The notes under the pieces are model-generated. The model did no database searches. It saw only the letters and a program-made list of their open reading frames with translations, and was not told the origin of the DNA. A program made the translations under genes and the position numbers. From Clostridium sp. OS1-26 (GTDB lineage Bacteria > Bacillota > Clostridia > Clostridiales > Clostridiaceae), in the NCBI RefSeq assembly GCF_030915445.1, contig NZ_CP133264.1:3567208-3631207 (forward strand): 64,000 nucleotides of DNA, in the 5' to 3' direction. Below are positions 19,300 to 27,236 of this stretch, piece by piece; the first letter of the stretch is position 1, and each line of letters starts with the position of its first letter.

Positions 19300-19706
19300 C
19301 TAAGACAAGCTTTTTTTATATTTAACATAATCCATATCAGTAGCTAGTATATGTCCAGATATCCATTCCATGAAGAACTCTAGAACTTCCATTAAATACC
19401 CATCTTGATTGTGGTCTATTCTTTCTATGTCGGCATTTTTTATTTTTTTAATAAAATCATCATGCTGCACTTTATGGCTAAGAAATTTTTGTAACCTATA
19501 TTCAGCAGATATTCTTCTTCCGTAGAAAAGTGATATTCGCAATAATCCAATAATTTATTTAAAATTACAACCACTTTATCATACTTGTCCAGTATTAAAT
19601 CATTCTTTAAAAGATCATAGGATTCATTTCCTATTTTAAATAGTTCCTTATGTTGCTCATCTATAATTGTTATCCCGGTTTCATATTCTTTTTTCCATCT
19701 AAACAT
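19300..19706 (-). pseudogene. Bacteriohemerythrin, frameshifted
   Basis: Two overlapping minus-strand frames make one 135-residue hemerythrin when one A is added to the run read as T5 at 19486-19490 on the plus strand. All iron ligands then appear in order: E-Q-H-K-E-L-F, Y-H-F-S-T-E-E (HxxxE), S-H-K-V-Q-H (HxxxH) and G-H-I-L-A-T-D (HxxxxD). The protein binds O2 at a di-iron site and serves oxygen sensing, delivery or protection in anaerobes. GGAGGT precedes the ATG. As with three other genes here, the single-base homopolymer lesion in an otherwise perfect gene may be a sequence error. Confidence 0.85.
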
Positions 19707-19920
19707 TTTTAATACCTCCGCACAAATTATGTTAAATACTATATGTAGATATTCTATAGTTTAACTTTTAGCCTTATTGATATCTATGTATAAGTATAGC
19801 AGTATGGGAAAATAATTCAATATCAATTGTTACATAATTATTAATTTTATATAATTGAAATTTACTTGATATTTTTAAGATAGTATAAATAAAAATAATA
19901 GCTACTTCATTGTAAATATT

Positions 19921-19996
19921 TATCCGATGACTTACTCACTCTAAATTGCCAAGTAGTCGTAGACAAATTCTACCGGAAGTCAAGAATTCTGTTTAT
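19921..19996. repeat. Dispersed intergenic repeat, family A
   Basis: A 76-nt copy: TATCCGATGACTTACTCACT, then AATTGCCAAGTAGTCGTAGA, CAAATTCTACCGGAAG and CAAGAATTCTGTTTAT. It is the most complete simple copy in the window and sits in the 396-nt gap between hemerythrin and the DUF2087 gene. Confidence 0.75.
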
Positions 19997-20043
19997 AAGA
20001 ATCTTATTGAAAAAAGTTTATTGAGTTATATTTATTAATGCAA

Positions 20044-20072
20044 TTGACAACAATAAATGATAATGTTATTAT
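20044..20072 (+). promoter_or_regulatory. Sigma-A-type promoter
   Basis: TTGACA at 20044-20049 and TATTAT at 20067-20072 with a 17-nt spacer, 30 nt before the DUF2087 gene start. Confidence 0.65.
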
Positions 20073-20102
20073 GTCTATGAAATTAATAGATGAGAGGGAA
20101 AA

Positions 20103-21071
20103 ATGGAAGAATTAATTCGTAATGCAAGTGTGAAAGATTTTAAAAGGGGGTATGTTTGGAATTGCAAGAACGCACAATTTGTTTGCCTGATATGTGGTCA
20201 AAATATTGGTGACAACGATACTGATGCAAGTGCTCACATTATAAAACATGGTAGTCCAATTGAAAGACTTCTTTTATTAGACAAGAAGTATACTGGATTG
20301 ACTGAAATTCAAAAAGAATTTTTGACAATGATGTCAAGCAAATACACTGACAAAGAGATCGCCAGTAAGCTTGCTTGCGCAGAATCAACAGTAAGAAATA
20401 TGAGATTTGCATTAAGAGAACGGGCAAGACAAGCAAGAGCTTTTTTAGCAATCATGGAGTTAGTAGAGGAAGAAAAGCCAACAGCAGTACAGCCTCCTAA
20501 GCTTCGGGTTTTTCCTGCTAGAGAAGGAAAAAGAAAAGCCTTATTACCGAGGTTTGCAGCTCTATTTGAACCAAACAGAGAATATACAGAAATAGAAGTA
20601 AAAAAAATTATTAAGACTATTTATGAGGATGATGCAACAATACGACGCTATCTAGTAGACTATGGGTATCTAAAGAGAAATACTAATGGAAGTAAGTATT
20701 ATAAGAATTGTGAGGGCAATATTATGGATAATTTAGAGAGAAAAGAGTTAATTAACAAGTATAAACAACAGGAAATAGAAATGGGTATAATTAAAATACA
20801 TAATAAGATAACAGGATATTCTTTTGTAGATATATGTAAGAATTTATATAAGCCATTTGAGGGAATAAAGTTTAGATTAGGCACAGGAAGCTGTAAGCCA
20901 AAAAAAATGCAAGAGGATTGGAACACTTATGGGAAAGATTCCTTTACTTTTGAAGTTGTGGAAAAGCTTAAGCCGAAGGAAGGCGCTACAGAGAAGGAAA
21001 AAGTTGATGAATTAAATGAACTAATGAAGATGTGGATTGATAGTCAAGGGGGAAATTTAAAGTTGTATTAA
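20103..21071 (+). CDS. HTH/DUF2087 regulator fused to a GIY-YIG-like domain
   Basis: 322 residues. Order: N-terminal C-x2-C...H-x3-H segment (V-C-L-I-C-G, A-H-I-I-K-H), a LuxR-type HTH (L-T-E-I-Q-K-E-F-L...E-I-A-S-K-L-A-C-A-E-S-T-V-R), a DUF2087 domain (about 125-205; F-P-A-R-E-G-K-R-K-A-L-L, Y-L-V-D-Y-G-Y-L-K-R) and a C-terminal ~115-residue region like the small GIY-YIG-family proteins of clostridia (M-G-I-I-K-I-H-N...F-R-L-G-T-G-S...W-N-T-Y-G-K-D-S-F). The hallmark Tyr of GIY is Ile and catalytic residues are not clear, so nuclease activity is doubtful. It probably represses or senses DNA/RNA. A good promoter lies upstream. Confidence 0.75.
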   Translation: MEELIRNASVKDFKRGYVWNCKNAQFVCLICGQNIGDNDTDASAHIIKHGSPIERLLLLDKKYTGLTEIQKEFLTMMSSKYTDKEIASKLACAESTVRNMRFALRERARQARAFLAIMELVEEEKPTAVQPPKLRVFPAREGKRKALLPRFAALFEPNREYTEIEVKKIIKTIYEDDATIRRYLVDYGYLKRNTNGSKYYKNCEGNIMDNLERKELINKYKQQEIEMGIIKIHNKITGYSFVDICKNLYKPFEGIKFRLGTGSCKPKKMQEDWNTYGKDSFTFEVVEKLKPKEGATEKEKVDELNELMKMWIDSQGGNLKLY

Positions 21072-21114
21072 AAGATCTAACAGAGAATCAAACATGAAAA
21101 AGAATAGAATTAAA

Positions 21115-21157
21115 TTAGAACCTTATCTTCTAAATATATTAGTAGATAAGGTTCTAA
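21115..21157 (+). terminator. Long hairpin after the DUF2087 gene
   Basis: TTAGAACCTTATCT pairs perfectly over 14 bp with AGATAAGGTTCTAA (15-nt loop), followed by a T-rich stretch. It explains the short open frame seen across it. Confidence 0.65.
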
Positions 21158-21308
21158 CTTATATTTCTCATTCCCTAAGCAACAACTACATGCTCAGATC
21201 CTCAGCAATAATATATCTATATAATTACAAAGTGATATTTCGAAAGACAGAATTAAAAGAATATAGTAAAATACAATTATAAAAATATAAAAATATTGGG
21301 AGGAAAAT

Positions 21309-21779
21309 ATGAGTAATGCATTTTACTATGAGACGAAAATTGGCAAAATAGGAATTGTTGAGAATGGAAGAGCGATTACTCATCTTTATTTTGGAGAAAT
21401 TATTCCTAAAGATATAAATATTGTGGAAACACCTTTGTTAAAAAAAGCAAATCAGGAACTTCAAGAATATCTCGATGGAAAAAGAAAAGTATTTGATTTG
21501 CCACTTGCGCCAGAAGGTACAGAATTTATGGAGAAGGTGTGGAAAGCATTAAAAAAAATTCCTTATGGTGAAACCTTCAGCTATAAAGATATAGCTAAAA
21601 ATATTGGTAATATAAAAGCTTCTCGTGCGGTAGGCATGGCGAATAATAGAAATCCAATCCTTATTTTTATCCCTTGCCATCGTGTAATTGGTGCTAATGG
21701 TAATTTAGTTGGCTATGCTGGTGGTTTGGATGTAAAAGAAAAGCTTTTAGAAATGGAAAAGCAAAATGCAAACAGTTAA
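21309..21779 (+). CDS. ogt: Methylated-DNA--[protein]-cysteine S-methyltransferase
   Basis: 156 residues with the acceptor-Cys motif P-C-H-R-V-I-G in the last third and the helix-turn-helix segment P-Y-G-E-T-F-S-Y-K-D-I-A upstream. It transfers O6-alkyl groups from guanine to its own Cys, a suicide reaction. GGGAGGA precedes the ATG. Its 3' end overlaps the start of the glycosylase gene by 14 nt, and adaA follows, so this is a three-gene alkylation-damage operon. Confidence 0.93.
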   Translation: MSNAFYYETKIGKIGIVENGRAITHLYFGEIIPKDINIVETPLLKKANQELQEYLDGKRKVFDLPLAPEGTEFMEKVWKALKKIPYGETFSYKDIAKNIGNIKASRAVGMANNRNPILIFIPCHRVIGANGNLVGYAGGLDVKEKLLEMEKQNANS

Positions 21780-22389
21780 AACTAAATTTTTTCGATATGG
21801 TGCAACAGAAATTACCTATTTAAAGCAAGTGGATAAAATATTAGGAGAAGCTATAGAGAGGCTTGGTAAAGTAGAACGTATTATTATACCTGACTTATTT
21901 TCGGCATTGATTCATGCAATTATAGGGCAGCAAATATCTGTAAAAGCTGTTCATACTATTTGGAGTAGGATGCAAGAACGTTTTGGTGAAATCACGGCAC
22001 AAAATATATCAAGGATCTCTACACATGAAATACAACAATGTGGAATAACAATTAGAAAAGCAGGATATATCAAAAGCATTGCGGATATGATAATACAAGG
22101 TGATTTGAATTTGGATGAACTTTATAATTTATCAGATGAAGAAGTTATCAAAAAGTTGTCCTCATTACATGGAATTGGTGTATGGACAGCGGAAATGCTT
22201 CTGCTTAATTCAATGGAACGGCCTGATGTTGTAAGCTGGGGTGACATCGCAATTAGGCGAGGCATGATGAAGTTATATGGTCTTTCAGAACTTACTAAAG
22301 AGCAATTTAATGAATACAGAAATCGATATTCCCCTTATGGGTCTGTGGCTTCTATTTATCTTTGGAAACTAGCTTTTGAAAAATTATAA
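21766..22389 (+). CDS. alkA: DNA-3-methyladenine glycosylase II
   Basis: 207 residues of the HhH-GPD superfamily: helix-hairpin-helix L-H-G-I-G-V-W-T-A-E-M-L and catalytic Asp in V-V-S-W-G-D-I-A-I-R-R-G. The I-I-G-Q-Q-I-S segment is the usual N-terminal signature. It removes alkylated purines in base-excision repair. It lacks the N-terminal extra domain of E. coli AlkA, as is usual in Firmicutes. It overlaps ogt by 14 nt and is followed 21 nt later by adaA. Confidence 0.92.
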   Translation: MQTVKTKFFRYGATEITYLKQVDKILGEAIERLGKVERIIIPDLFSALIHAIIGQQISVKAVHTIWSRMQERFGEITAQNISRISTHEIQQCGITIRKAGYIKSIADMIIQGDLNLDELYNLSDEEVIKKLSSLHGIGVWTAEMLLLNSMERPDVVSWGDIAIRRGMMKLYGLSELTKEQFNEYRNRYSPYGSVASIYLWKLAFEKL

Positions 22390-22410
22390 TACAAAATGAG
22401 GAGAAAAAAG

Positions 22411-22982
22411 TTGGAGAAGAGAATAATAGAACAAACTTTTAAATTAGAAGAAGAAGAAAAATGGAATGCAGTAGTACGGTGTAAAAGCAATTATGATGGC
22501 GTTTTTTCTATGGTGTAAAAACTACTGGGATTGTTTGCAAACCATCTTGTAAATCCAAAGAACCGAAAAGAAGTAATGTTATATTCTTTGATAATATAGA
22601 AGATGCCTATGCCCATGGTTTACGTCCTTGTAAAAGATGTAGACCAGATCTAATAAGATTTAATCCTAAAAAGGATTTAATTAAAAAATCAAAGCATATT
22701 TTTGATAAATATTATGCTAATCGTGAGGAGTTAGAGGTAGAGGTAAAGAAATTAGGAATTAGTCAAAATTACTTGATACAATTATTTCGTGAAAAATATG
22801 GACTTACTCCAGTAAAATATTTAAATCAGCTTAGAATAAAGAAATCTCTAGATTTATTGTCTAACACAAGTATCAATATTACAGATATTGCATTATGTTC
22901 TGGTTTCGAAAGTCTCTCAACCTTTTATGATTTTTTCAAAAAGCAGATTGGAATGACGCCAAAAGAATATAGAAAAAAATAA
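22411..22982 (+). pseudogene. adaA: AdaA-type methylphosphotriester-DNA methyltransferase/AraC activator, frameshifted
   Basis: Starts at TTG 22411 with GAGGAG 7 nt upstream. The first 33 codons give the Ada N-terminus (W-N-A-V-V-R-C-K-S-N-Y-D-G-V-F) and then stop early. Adding one T to T6 at 22502-22507 restores F-Y-G-V-K-T-T-G-I-V-C-K-P-S-C-K-S, the zinc/acceptor Cys set completed by R-P-C-K-R-C, and reads through to an AraC-type HTH (I-T-D-I-A-L-C-S-G-F-E-S) and stop at 22982, 190 residues. Ada proteins of this type repair phosphotriesters and then activate the operon. The lesion may be a sequencing error; if real, adaptive induction would be lost. Confidence 0.85.
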
Positions 22983-22997
22983 AAATATCGTTAACTT

Positions 22998-23040
22998 AAA
23001 GCCCGCTATACTAAATTATTTAATTTTAGCGGGCTTTGTT
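22998..23040 (+). terminator. Rho-independent terminator
   Basis: AAAGCCCGCTA/TAGCGGGCTTT, 11-bp GC-rich stem, ends the ogt-alkA-adaA operon. Confidence 0.85.
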
Positions 23041-23070
23041 GTTAATTGTCATTGTGATTATACTTCAAAA

Positions 23071-23109
23071 ATATTTACCTGGAATAATCTATAAATATAA
23101 ATTATAATA
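23071..23109 (+). promoter_or_regulatory. Promoter-like 39-nt sequence shared with 38448-38486
   Basis: Only one of 39 bases differs between this segment and one upstream of the chemoreceptor gene. Both contain CTGGAATAATCTATAAATAT and end in TTATAATA, where TATAAT could be a -10 box. It lies about 85 nt before the UGA-containing glutaredoxin-like gene. Confidence 0.45.
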
Positions 23110-23194
23110 AAATAAAGATGTATAACTAAATGTAATAGTTGAATATCTATCAAGATATACAAATTTCTTAATTAAGAATAATGGAGGAATAAAA

Positions 23195-23464
23195 ATGAAG
23201 AAAATAGTTGTTTTTGGAAGTAAGCATTGACCAGATTGTCAACCTGTGAAAGAGTTTCTTTCTGAAAATGATATTAAGTTTGCATTTGTCGATATTACTG
23301 AAAGTATGTTTAATTTAAAGATGTATCTTAAGTACAGAGATAACAGACCTGAGTTTGAGGAAGTTAAGAAGAGTGGAAAGGTTGGAATACCATTTATATC
23401 AATTAACAATGGAGAAAAGCTGATTTTCGATGAACAACCTGACTTAAATGAACTTAGAGATTAA
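23195..23464 (+). CDS. Glutaredoxin-like selenoprotein (in-frame UGA as Sec)
   Basis: Read through the TGA at 23228-23230, this is an 89-residue thioredoxin-fold protein: M-K-K-I-V-V-F-G-S-K-H-U12-P-D-C15, so UGA falls exactly on the first Cys of a CPDC active site. Downstream it keeps a glutaredoxin pattern including the cis-Pro loop V-G-I-P-F-I-S. GGAGG lies 7 nt before the ATG at 23195. A hairpin GAAAG-AGTTT-CTTTC at 23248-23262 puts a GU pair in its apical loop 24-25 nt after the UGA, like bacterial SECIS elements. UxxC glutaredoxins are known in anaerobic clostridia. The alternative, a nonsense mutation of a Cys codon, is less likely given intact frame and RBS. Confidence 0.78.
23248..23262 (+). 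promoter_or_regulatory. Candidate bacterial SECIS hairpin
   Basis: GAAAG pairs with CTTTC around the loop AGTTT. The loop G and U lie 24 and 25 nt after the UGA, close to the 23-24 of E. coli fdhF. The stem is short (5 bp), so this is a candidate only. Confidence 0.5.
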
Positions 23465-23467
23465 AAT

Positions 23468-23508
23468 AAAGGGAGCATATGTAAGGAGAGGTTACATATG
23501 CTCTTTGT
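23468..23508 (+). terminator. Rho-independent terminator
   Basis: AGAGCATATGTAA-type stem: AAGGGAGCATATGTAA with TTACATATGCTCTTT, 7-nt loop, just after the glutaredoxin-like stop codon. The rest of the gap to 23807 is AT-rich without further structure. Confidence 0.8.
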
Positions 23509-23807
23509 TATGTATTTTTATTTCTTTCTGCTTCATCAAAATACTAAATATCAACTGAAAATATTGTTGCTATATCAGCAAAAAAGAGTATTATTTTTTA
23601 GCTTTAATTGTAATAATAAATTTATAATTTAGATAATTGATCATATTTTTGTGGGAAATATGTTTATTGAAAGTTTATATAGACATTATTAGAAAATATT
23701 ATCTTAAATAATTTTAAAAAAGCACTTTAGCCTGTTGAATTATTTAGAATTTTATAATATAATTTCTAATGTTGTGCAAATTTGTAAGTGTGGGGATGAA
23801 GTAAGTA

Positions 23808-23954
23808 ATGGAAGAAAAAATTGAAATACTTAGAAGAGAATTAAATAAACTAACTGAAGAAGCAAATTGTTTATGTTCTGATAAAGTAGTTAAACTAAGC
23901 CAACAATTGGACAAACTTATTTATAAATACTACGAAAACACTATGATAGCTTAA
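23808..23954 (+). CDS. Spo0E-like aspartyl-phosphate phosphatase peptide
   Basis: 48 residues: two predicted helices with the family signature S-Q-Q-L-D-K-L-I (SxxLDxLI) in the second half. Spo0E-type proteins dephosphorylate Spo0A-P and so restrain sporulation in bacilli; clostridial members are presumed similar. GTGGGGATGAAG precedes the ATG. It is flanked by non-coding DNA and is monocistronic. A second family member is at 42574. Confidence 0.75.
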   Translation: MEEKIEILRRELNKLTEEANCLCSDKVVKLSQQLDKLIYKYYENTMIA

Positions 23955-24439
23955 GGGTGATTTATTTTTGGAATTTCACTATATGCAGTTTGGCTAGGAG
24001 AGATCATTCTACTTTTACATATTATTTTTATGATAAGAATTTTTATAATTACAATATATAATTGAATATACAATATTTCAATTTACATTAGCTATATAGT
24101 TACAAATAAATTTTAACTATATAGCTAATTTATTATGTTATCATGATATACATAACTTTTGCTTAAGCAATGCTGCTAATAAGGCTTGAAAAATCAGAGT
24201 AATTGTAAAATTAGTCCTATTTTACAGTTACATAGAATTGGAAAAATTATAATCTTTAGATTGGTAATGTTTTGAAAGAGTGATATATTGAAAAGTTAAT
24301 CTTTCATATTTCTGAAAAATCTCTTTTTTCATATTGAAAAAAACTTGTTTTTTAGTTACAATTTAATAAGAATGAAATGCCTTTATAGGTTAATTTATCA
24401 AAAATATTTCAAGTTTTTTTATAAAAAAGGAGGGGGAAA
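23955..24439. other. Intergenic region with a perfect inverted repeat
   Basis: No gene seen in 485 nt. TTAGCTATATAGTTA at 24088-24102 pairs perfectly (15 bp) with 24114-24128, followed by TTTATTATG; it may terminate the spo0E-like transcript. The remainder is AT-rich and precedes the OppA-like gene; no riboswitch or T-box is recognised. Confidence 0.5.
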
Positions 24440-26092
24440 TTGGTGAGGATTAAATTTATTAGGATTAGTACCATTCTTATTTCTGTTATGATAACTATGA
24501 CAGCTTTAACAGGCTGTGCGGGGAAAAATAGTGATGATTCAAAAAAGGATCAAATCATACGATATAACCTTGGCGCAGAACCGAAAACTCTAGATCCAGG
24601 GTTAACTAATACTACTGAAGGAATAACAGTAGCAGCTAACTCCTTTGAAGGATTATTAAGACTAGATGAAAAGGAAAATCCTGTGCCTGGAGTTGCAGAT
24701 AAGTGGGAAGTTTCACCAGATGGATTAAAATACACTTTTAATTTAAGAAAAGATGCTAAATGGTCTGATGGAAAAACTGTTAAAGCAGAAGATTTTAAAT
24801 ATGCTTGGCAAAGAGCCTTAGATCCTAACATTGCTTCTGAATATGCCTATCAACTTTTCTACATAAAAAATGGTGAGGCTTTCAATAAAGGAAAGGTCAA
24901 GGCAGAAGATTTAGGGATAAAGGTTATAAATGATAGTAAATTAGAGGTCACGCTTGAATACCCTACAAGCTATTTTTTATCACTTACAGCTTTTCCGACT
25001 TATTCACCTGTAAGAAAGGATATTGTTGAAAAAGATCCAAAAGCATGGTCAAATAAAGCAGATACTTTTGTATGCAATGGACCTTTTAAAATGAAGGAAT
25101 GGAAGTTAAAGGATTCGATAAACTTTGTTAAGAATGATAACTACTGGAATGCAAAGTCCATAAAACTAGATTCATTGCAGTTTAAATTACTTGAACAAGC
25201 CTCAAGTGCTCTTTCAGCCTTTAGAGCTGGACAAATAGATTTTATGGAGGCACCACCGCTTCAAGAAACTCCAAATCTTTTAAAAGAAGGTATTGCTAAA
25301 GTTTATCCATACCTTGGAACTTGTTATGTTTCATTAAATGTATCCCCTAAAGCAAAAGAAGTAAGTGCTGAGGCTGCTAAGGCCTTAAGTAATCCAAAGG
25401 TAAGAAAGGCTTTAGCGCTAGCTATTGATAGAACGCAAATAGTACAGAATGTAACAAAGGGTGGACAAAAGCTTGCTACTGCCTTTGTAAGTACTGGAAT
25501 TAATGAAGATAAATCTGGTAAAGACTTTAGAAACAAAGATTACTATAAACCAGAAGCAGATGTGGTGGAAGCAAAAAAATTGTTAGCTGAAGCTGGATAT
25601 CCTGATGGAAAAGGCTTTCCAAAATTAAGCTACTTATATAATACTGCAGAGGATAACAAGAATATAGCTGAAACTCTTCAAGACATGTGGAGAAAAAATT
25701 TAGGAATAACTGTTGATCTAATAAACCAAGAAAAGAAAGTATTTATGAATACAAGAAAAAATAAGGAGTATCTAACTGCAAGAGGCAGTTGGATTGCTGA
25801 TTATAGCGATCCTATGACTTTCCTTGATATATGGGTAACAAATGGGGGAAACAACAATACTGGTTATAGCAATCCTGAATATGATAAAAAAGTAAGTGCT
25901 GCTAAGGTAGAAAAAGATAGCGCAAAGAGAATGCAGCTGCTTCATGAAGCTGAAGATATACTTATGAATGATATGCCTGTAATACCAATTTACTTTTATG
26001 TAAGCATTGGATGCTCTAAGGATTATGTAAAAGGTGTTCACAAATCACCACTAGGTATGACTTTATTTGATACTGCTTATATTCAAAAATAG
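24440..26092 (+). CDS. oppA: Oligopeptide ABC transporter substrate-binding lipoprotein (OppA family)
   Basis: 550 residues with a lipoprotein signal peptide and lipobox L-T-G-C near residue 27. SBP family 5 patterns are clear: Y-N-L-G-A-E-P-K-T-L-D-P-G, W-E-V-S-P-D-G-L-K-Y-T-F-N-L-R-K-D-A-K-W, and the A-D-Y-S-D-P-M-T-F-L segment. It captures peptides, possibly murein peptides, for import. AGGAGG at 24428-24433 serves either TTG 24440 or GTG 24443. No permease or ATPase genes adjoin, so it must work with a transporter encoded elsewhere. Confidence 0.9.
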   Translation: MVRIKFIRISTILISVMITMTALTGCAGKNSDDSKKDQIIRYNLGAEPKTLDPGLTNTTEGITVAANSFEGLLRLDEKENPVPGVADKWEVSPDGLKYTFNLRKDAKWSDGKTVKAEDFKYAWQRALDPNIASEYAYQLFYIKNGEAFNKGKVKAEDLGIKVINDSKLEVTLEYPTSYFLSLTAFPTYSPVRKDIVEKDPKAWSNKADTFVCNGPFKMKEWKLKDSINFVKNDNYWNAKSIKLDSLQFKLLEQASSALSAFRAGQIDFMEAPPLQETPNLLKEGIAKVYPYLGTCYVSLNVSPKAKEVSAEAAKALSNPKVRKALALAIDRTQIVQNVTKGGQKLATAFVSTGINEDKSGKDFRNKDYYKPEADVVEAKKLLAEAGYPDGKGFPKLSYLYNTAEDNKNIAETLQDMWRKNLGITVDLINQEKKVFMNTRKNKEYLTARGSWIADYSDPMTFLDIWVTNGGNNNTGYSNPEYDKKVSAAKVEKDSAKRMQLLHEAEDILMNDMPVIPIYFYVSIGCSKDYVKGVHKSPLGMTLFDTAYIQK

Positions 26093-26146
26093 TATTAAGT
26101 TGTGTAATAAGTTTACTTTAAAGTTTTAAAGCAGCGAAATCAATTA

Positions 26147-26185
26147 AAAATACACGCTGATGTATAAGTTTCAGCGTGTATTTTA
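26147..26185 (+). terminator. Rho-independent terminator
   Basis: AAAATACACGCTGA/TCAGCGTGTATTTT, perfect 14-bp stem with 10-nt loop, after the OppA-like gene. Confidence 0.85.
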
Positions 26186-26197
26186 TGTTGACTGATT

Positions 26198-26236
26198 AAA
26201 CTATTAATTATTCTTTTCGAGAATAATTAATAGTTT
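26198..26236. terminator. Bidirectional hairpin between convergent genes
   Basis: A perfect 17-bp AT-rich inverted repeat (arms 26198-26214 and 26220-26236, loop TTTCG) between the OppA-like gene and the minus-strand hsp20 remnant. Confidence 0.65.
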
Positions 26237-26246
26237 ATTGCTATCT

Positions 26247-26680
26247 ACAGATTAATCCTTCTATACCTGTAATGCCAAGTCCTGGTTTATCAAGCAGCTT
26301 AATCTTGTAGTCTTCATTCTTTTGATATTCATATCAGAGTCTACACCAACTTTTATTTTTAAGGTTTTATAACCATGCTTTATAACATCTATTTTTTCTT
26401 TATCTACATTGTCAATATAAAATCTTCTTTTAAATTCACCATAACTTCTCTCTCGTCTTACATAGTTATTGTTATCCTTATTTTCTATAGTTTCTTCTCT
26501 TTTAGCACTAATAGTTAAATAATTATTTTCGTATTCAACATCAATAGCTTCTTTGTTAATTCCAGGTAAATCTGCCTCAACCATATATTCGTTTTCTGTT
26601 TCCTTTAAATCCACTCTAAAACTATTTCTAAAGTTAGTCATTGGGGCAAAGAAATCACGATTTTTATGGAATTTTACCAA
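26247..26680 (-). pseudogene. Chimeric hsp20 remnant joined to a deleted dipeptide-epimerase gene
   Basis: The N-terminal ~95 residues of this 139-codon frame are a small heat shock protein alpha-crystallin domain (F-R-V-D-L-K-E-T-E-N-E-Y, E-A-D-L-P-G-I-N-K-E-A-I, L-T-I-S-A-K-R-E-E). After Y-I-D-N-V-D-K-E-K-I it switches to I-K-H-G-Y-K-T-L-K-I-K-V-G-V-D-S-D-M, which is internal sequence of the epimerase encoded at 32347-33429; 54 nt (26331-26384) are identical. A second junction leads, in another frame, into an epimerase C-terminus (E-D-Y-K-I-K-L-L-D-K-P-G-L-G-I) ending at 26247. The C-terminal beta strands of Hsp20 are missing, the N-terminus is short, and no ribosome site precedes the TTG start, so it is probably dead. 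Confidence 0.75.
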
Positions 26681-26742
26681 TTAATTTTATTTAAATTATG
26701 AGAAAAAAATATAGGAGATAATAAAAAAATACATTTTTTAAC

Positions 26743-26797
26743 TTGACAATCATTGTTTACAAATGTAGACTGTGATTGTAGATCTACATTTGTAAAC
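26743..26797 (+). promoter_or_regulatory. Promoter with BlaI/MecI-type operator (copy 1)
   Basis: TTGACA (26743-26748), 17-nt spacer and TAGACT form a promoter. GTTTACAAATGTAGA (26755-26769) and its exact complement at 26783-26797 make an inverted repeat of TACA/TGTA half sites as bound by BlaI/MecI, overlapping the -10 region. Autoregulation of the BlaI-like gene starting at 26818 is expected. Confidence 0.75.
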
Positions 26798-26817
26798 TTA
26801 AAATGGAGGAATAAGCT

Positions 26818-27198
26818 ATGAAAGAAATGCCAAAAATCTCAGCAGCTGAGTGGGAAGTAATGAAACTTCTTTGGAAAAATAAGAATTTAACATCTGAAAA
26901 AATAATTAATTCATTAACAAGTAAAATGAATTGGTCAACACAGACAGTAAAAACATTTATAACTAGGCTTTTAAAAAAAGAAGCAATAGGATTTGAAAAA
27001 GTAGGTAGAACCTATAATTATTATCCGCTAATATCTGAAGATGAATGCATAAAAGCTGAAAACCAATCTTTTCTTCAAAAAGTATATGATGGAGCTGTAG
27101 GTATGTTATTTACAAAATTTTTAGAGGAAGAGTCCTTATCAGAAAAAGAAATTGAAGAATTGGAACAGCTTCTTAAAAACAAGAAGGAAGGTAAGTGA
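26818..27198 (+). CDS. blaI: BlaI/MecI-family transcriptional repressor (copy 1)
   Basis: 126 residues. N-terminal winged helix with I-S-A-A-E-W-E-V-M-K-L-L-W and T-A/V-K-T-F-I-T-R-L-L-K-K characteristic of BlaI/MecI; C-terminal acidic dimerisation helix. In the family the cognate membrane peptidase triggers cleavage of the repressor and derepression. The gene is followed 38 nt later by its BlaR1-like partner and preceded by a strong palindromic operator. About 90 percent identical to the second copy at 29610, so the pair is a recent tandem duplication. Confidence 0.92.
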   Translation: MKEMPKISAAEWEVMKLLWKNKNLTSEKIINSLTSKMNWSTQTVKTFITRLLKKEAIGFEKVGRTYNYYPLISEDECIKAENQSFLQKVYDGAVGMLFTKFLEEESLSEKEIEELEQLLKNKKEGK

Positions 27199-27236
27199 AA
27201 TTAGGTTTTTATAGTTAAAATTAGGGGGATATTAAT

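Noticed and set aside
21094..21282. A 62-codon plus-strand open frame after the DUF2087 gene
   Set aside because: It spans a perfect 14-bp terminator-like hairpin, lacks an RBS and its composition is that of AT-rich spacer.
23228..23230. TGA as a plain nonsense mutation
   Set aside because: It lies exactly at the redox-active Cys position, with intact frame on both sides and a SECIS-like hairpin after it; still not excluded without the sel genes.
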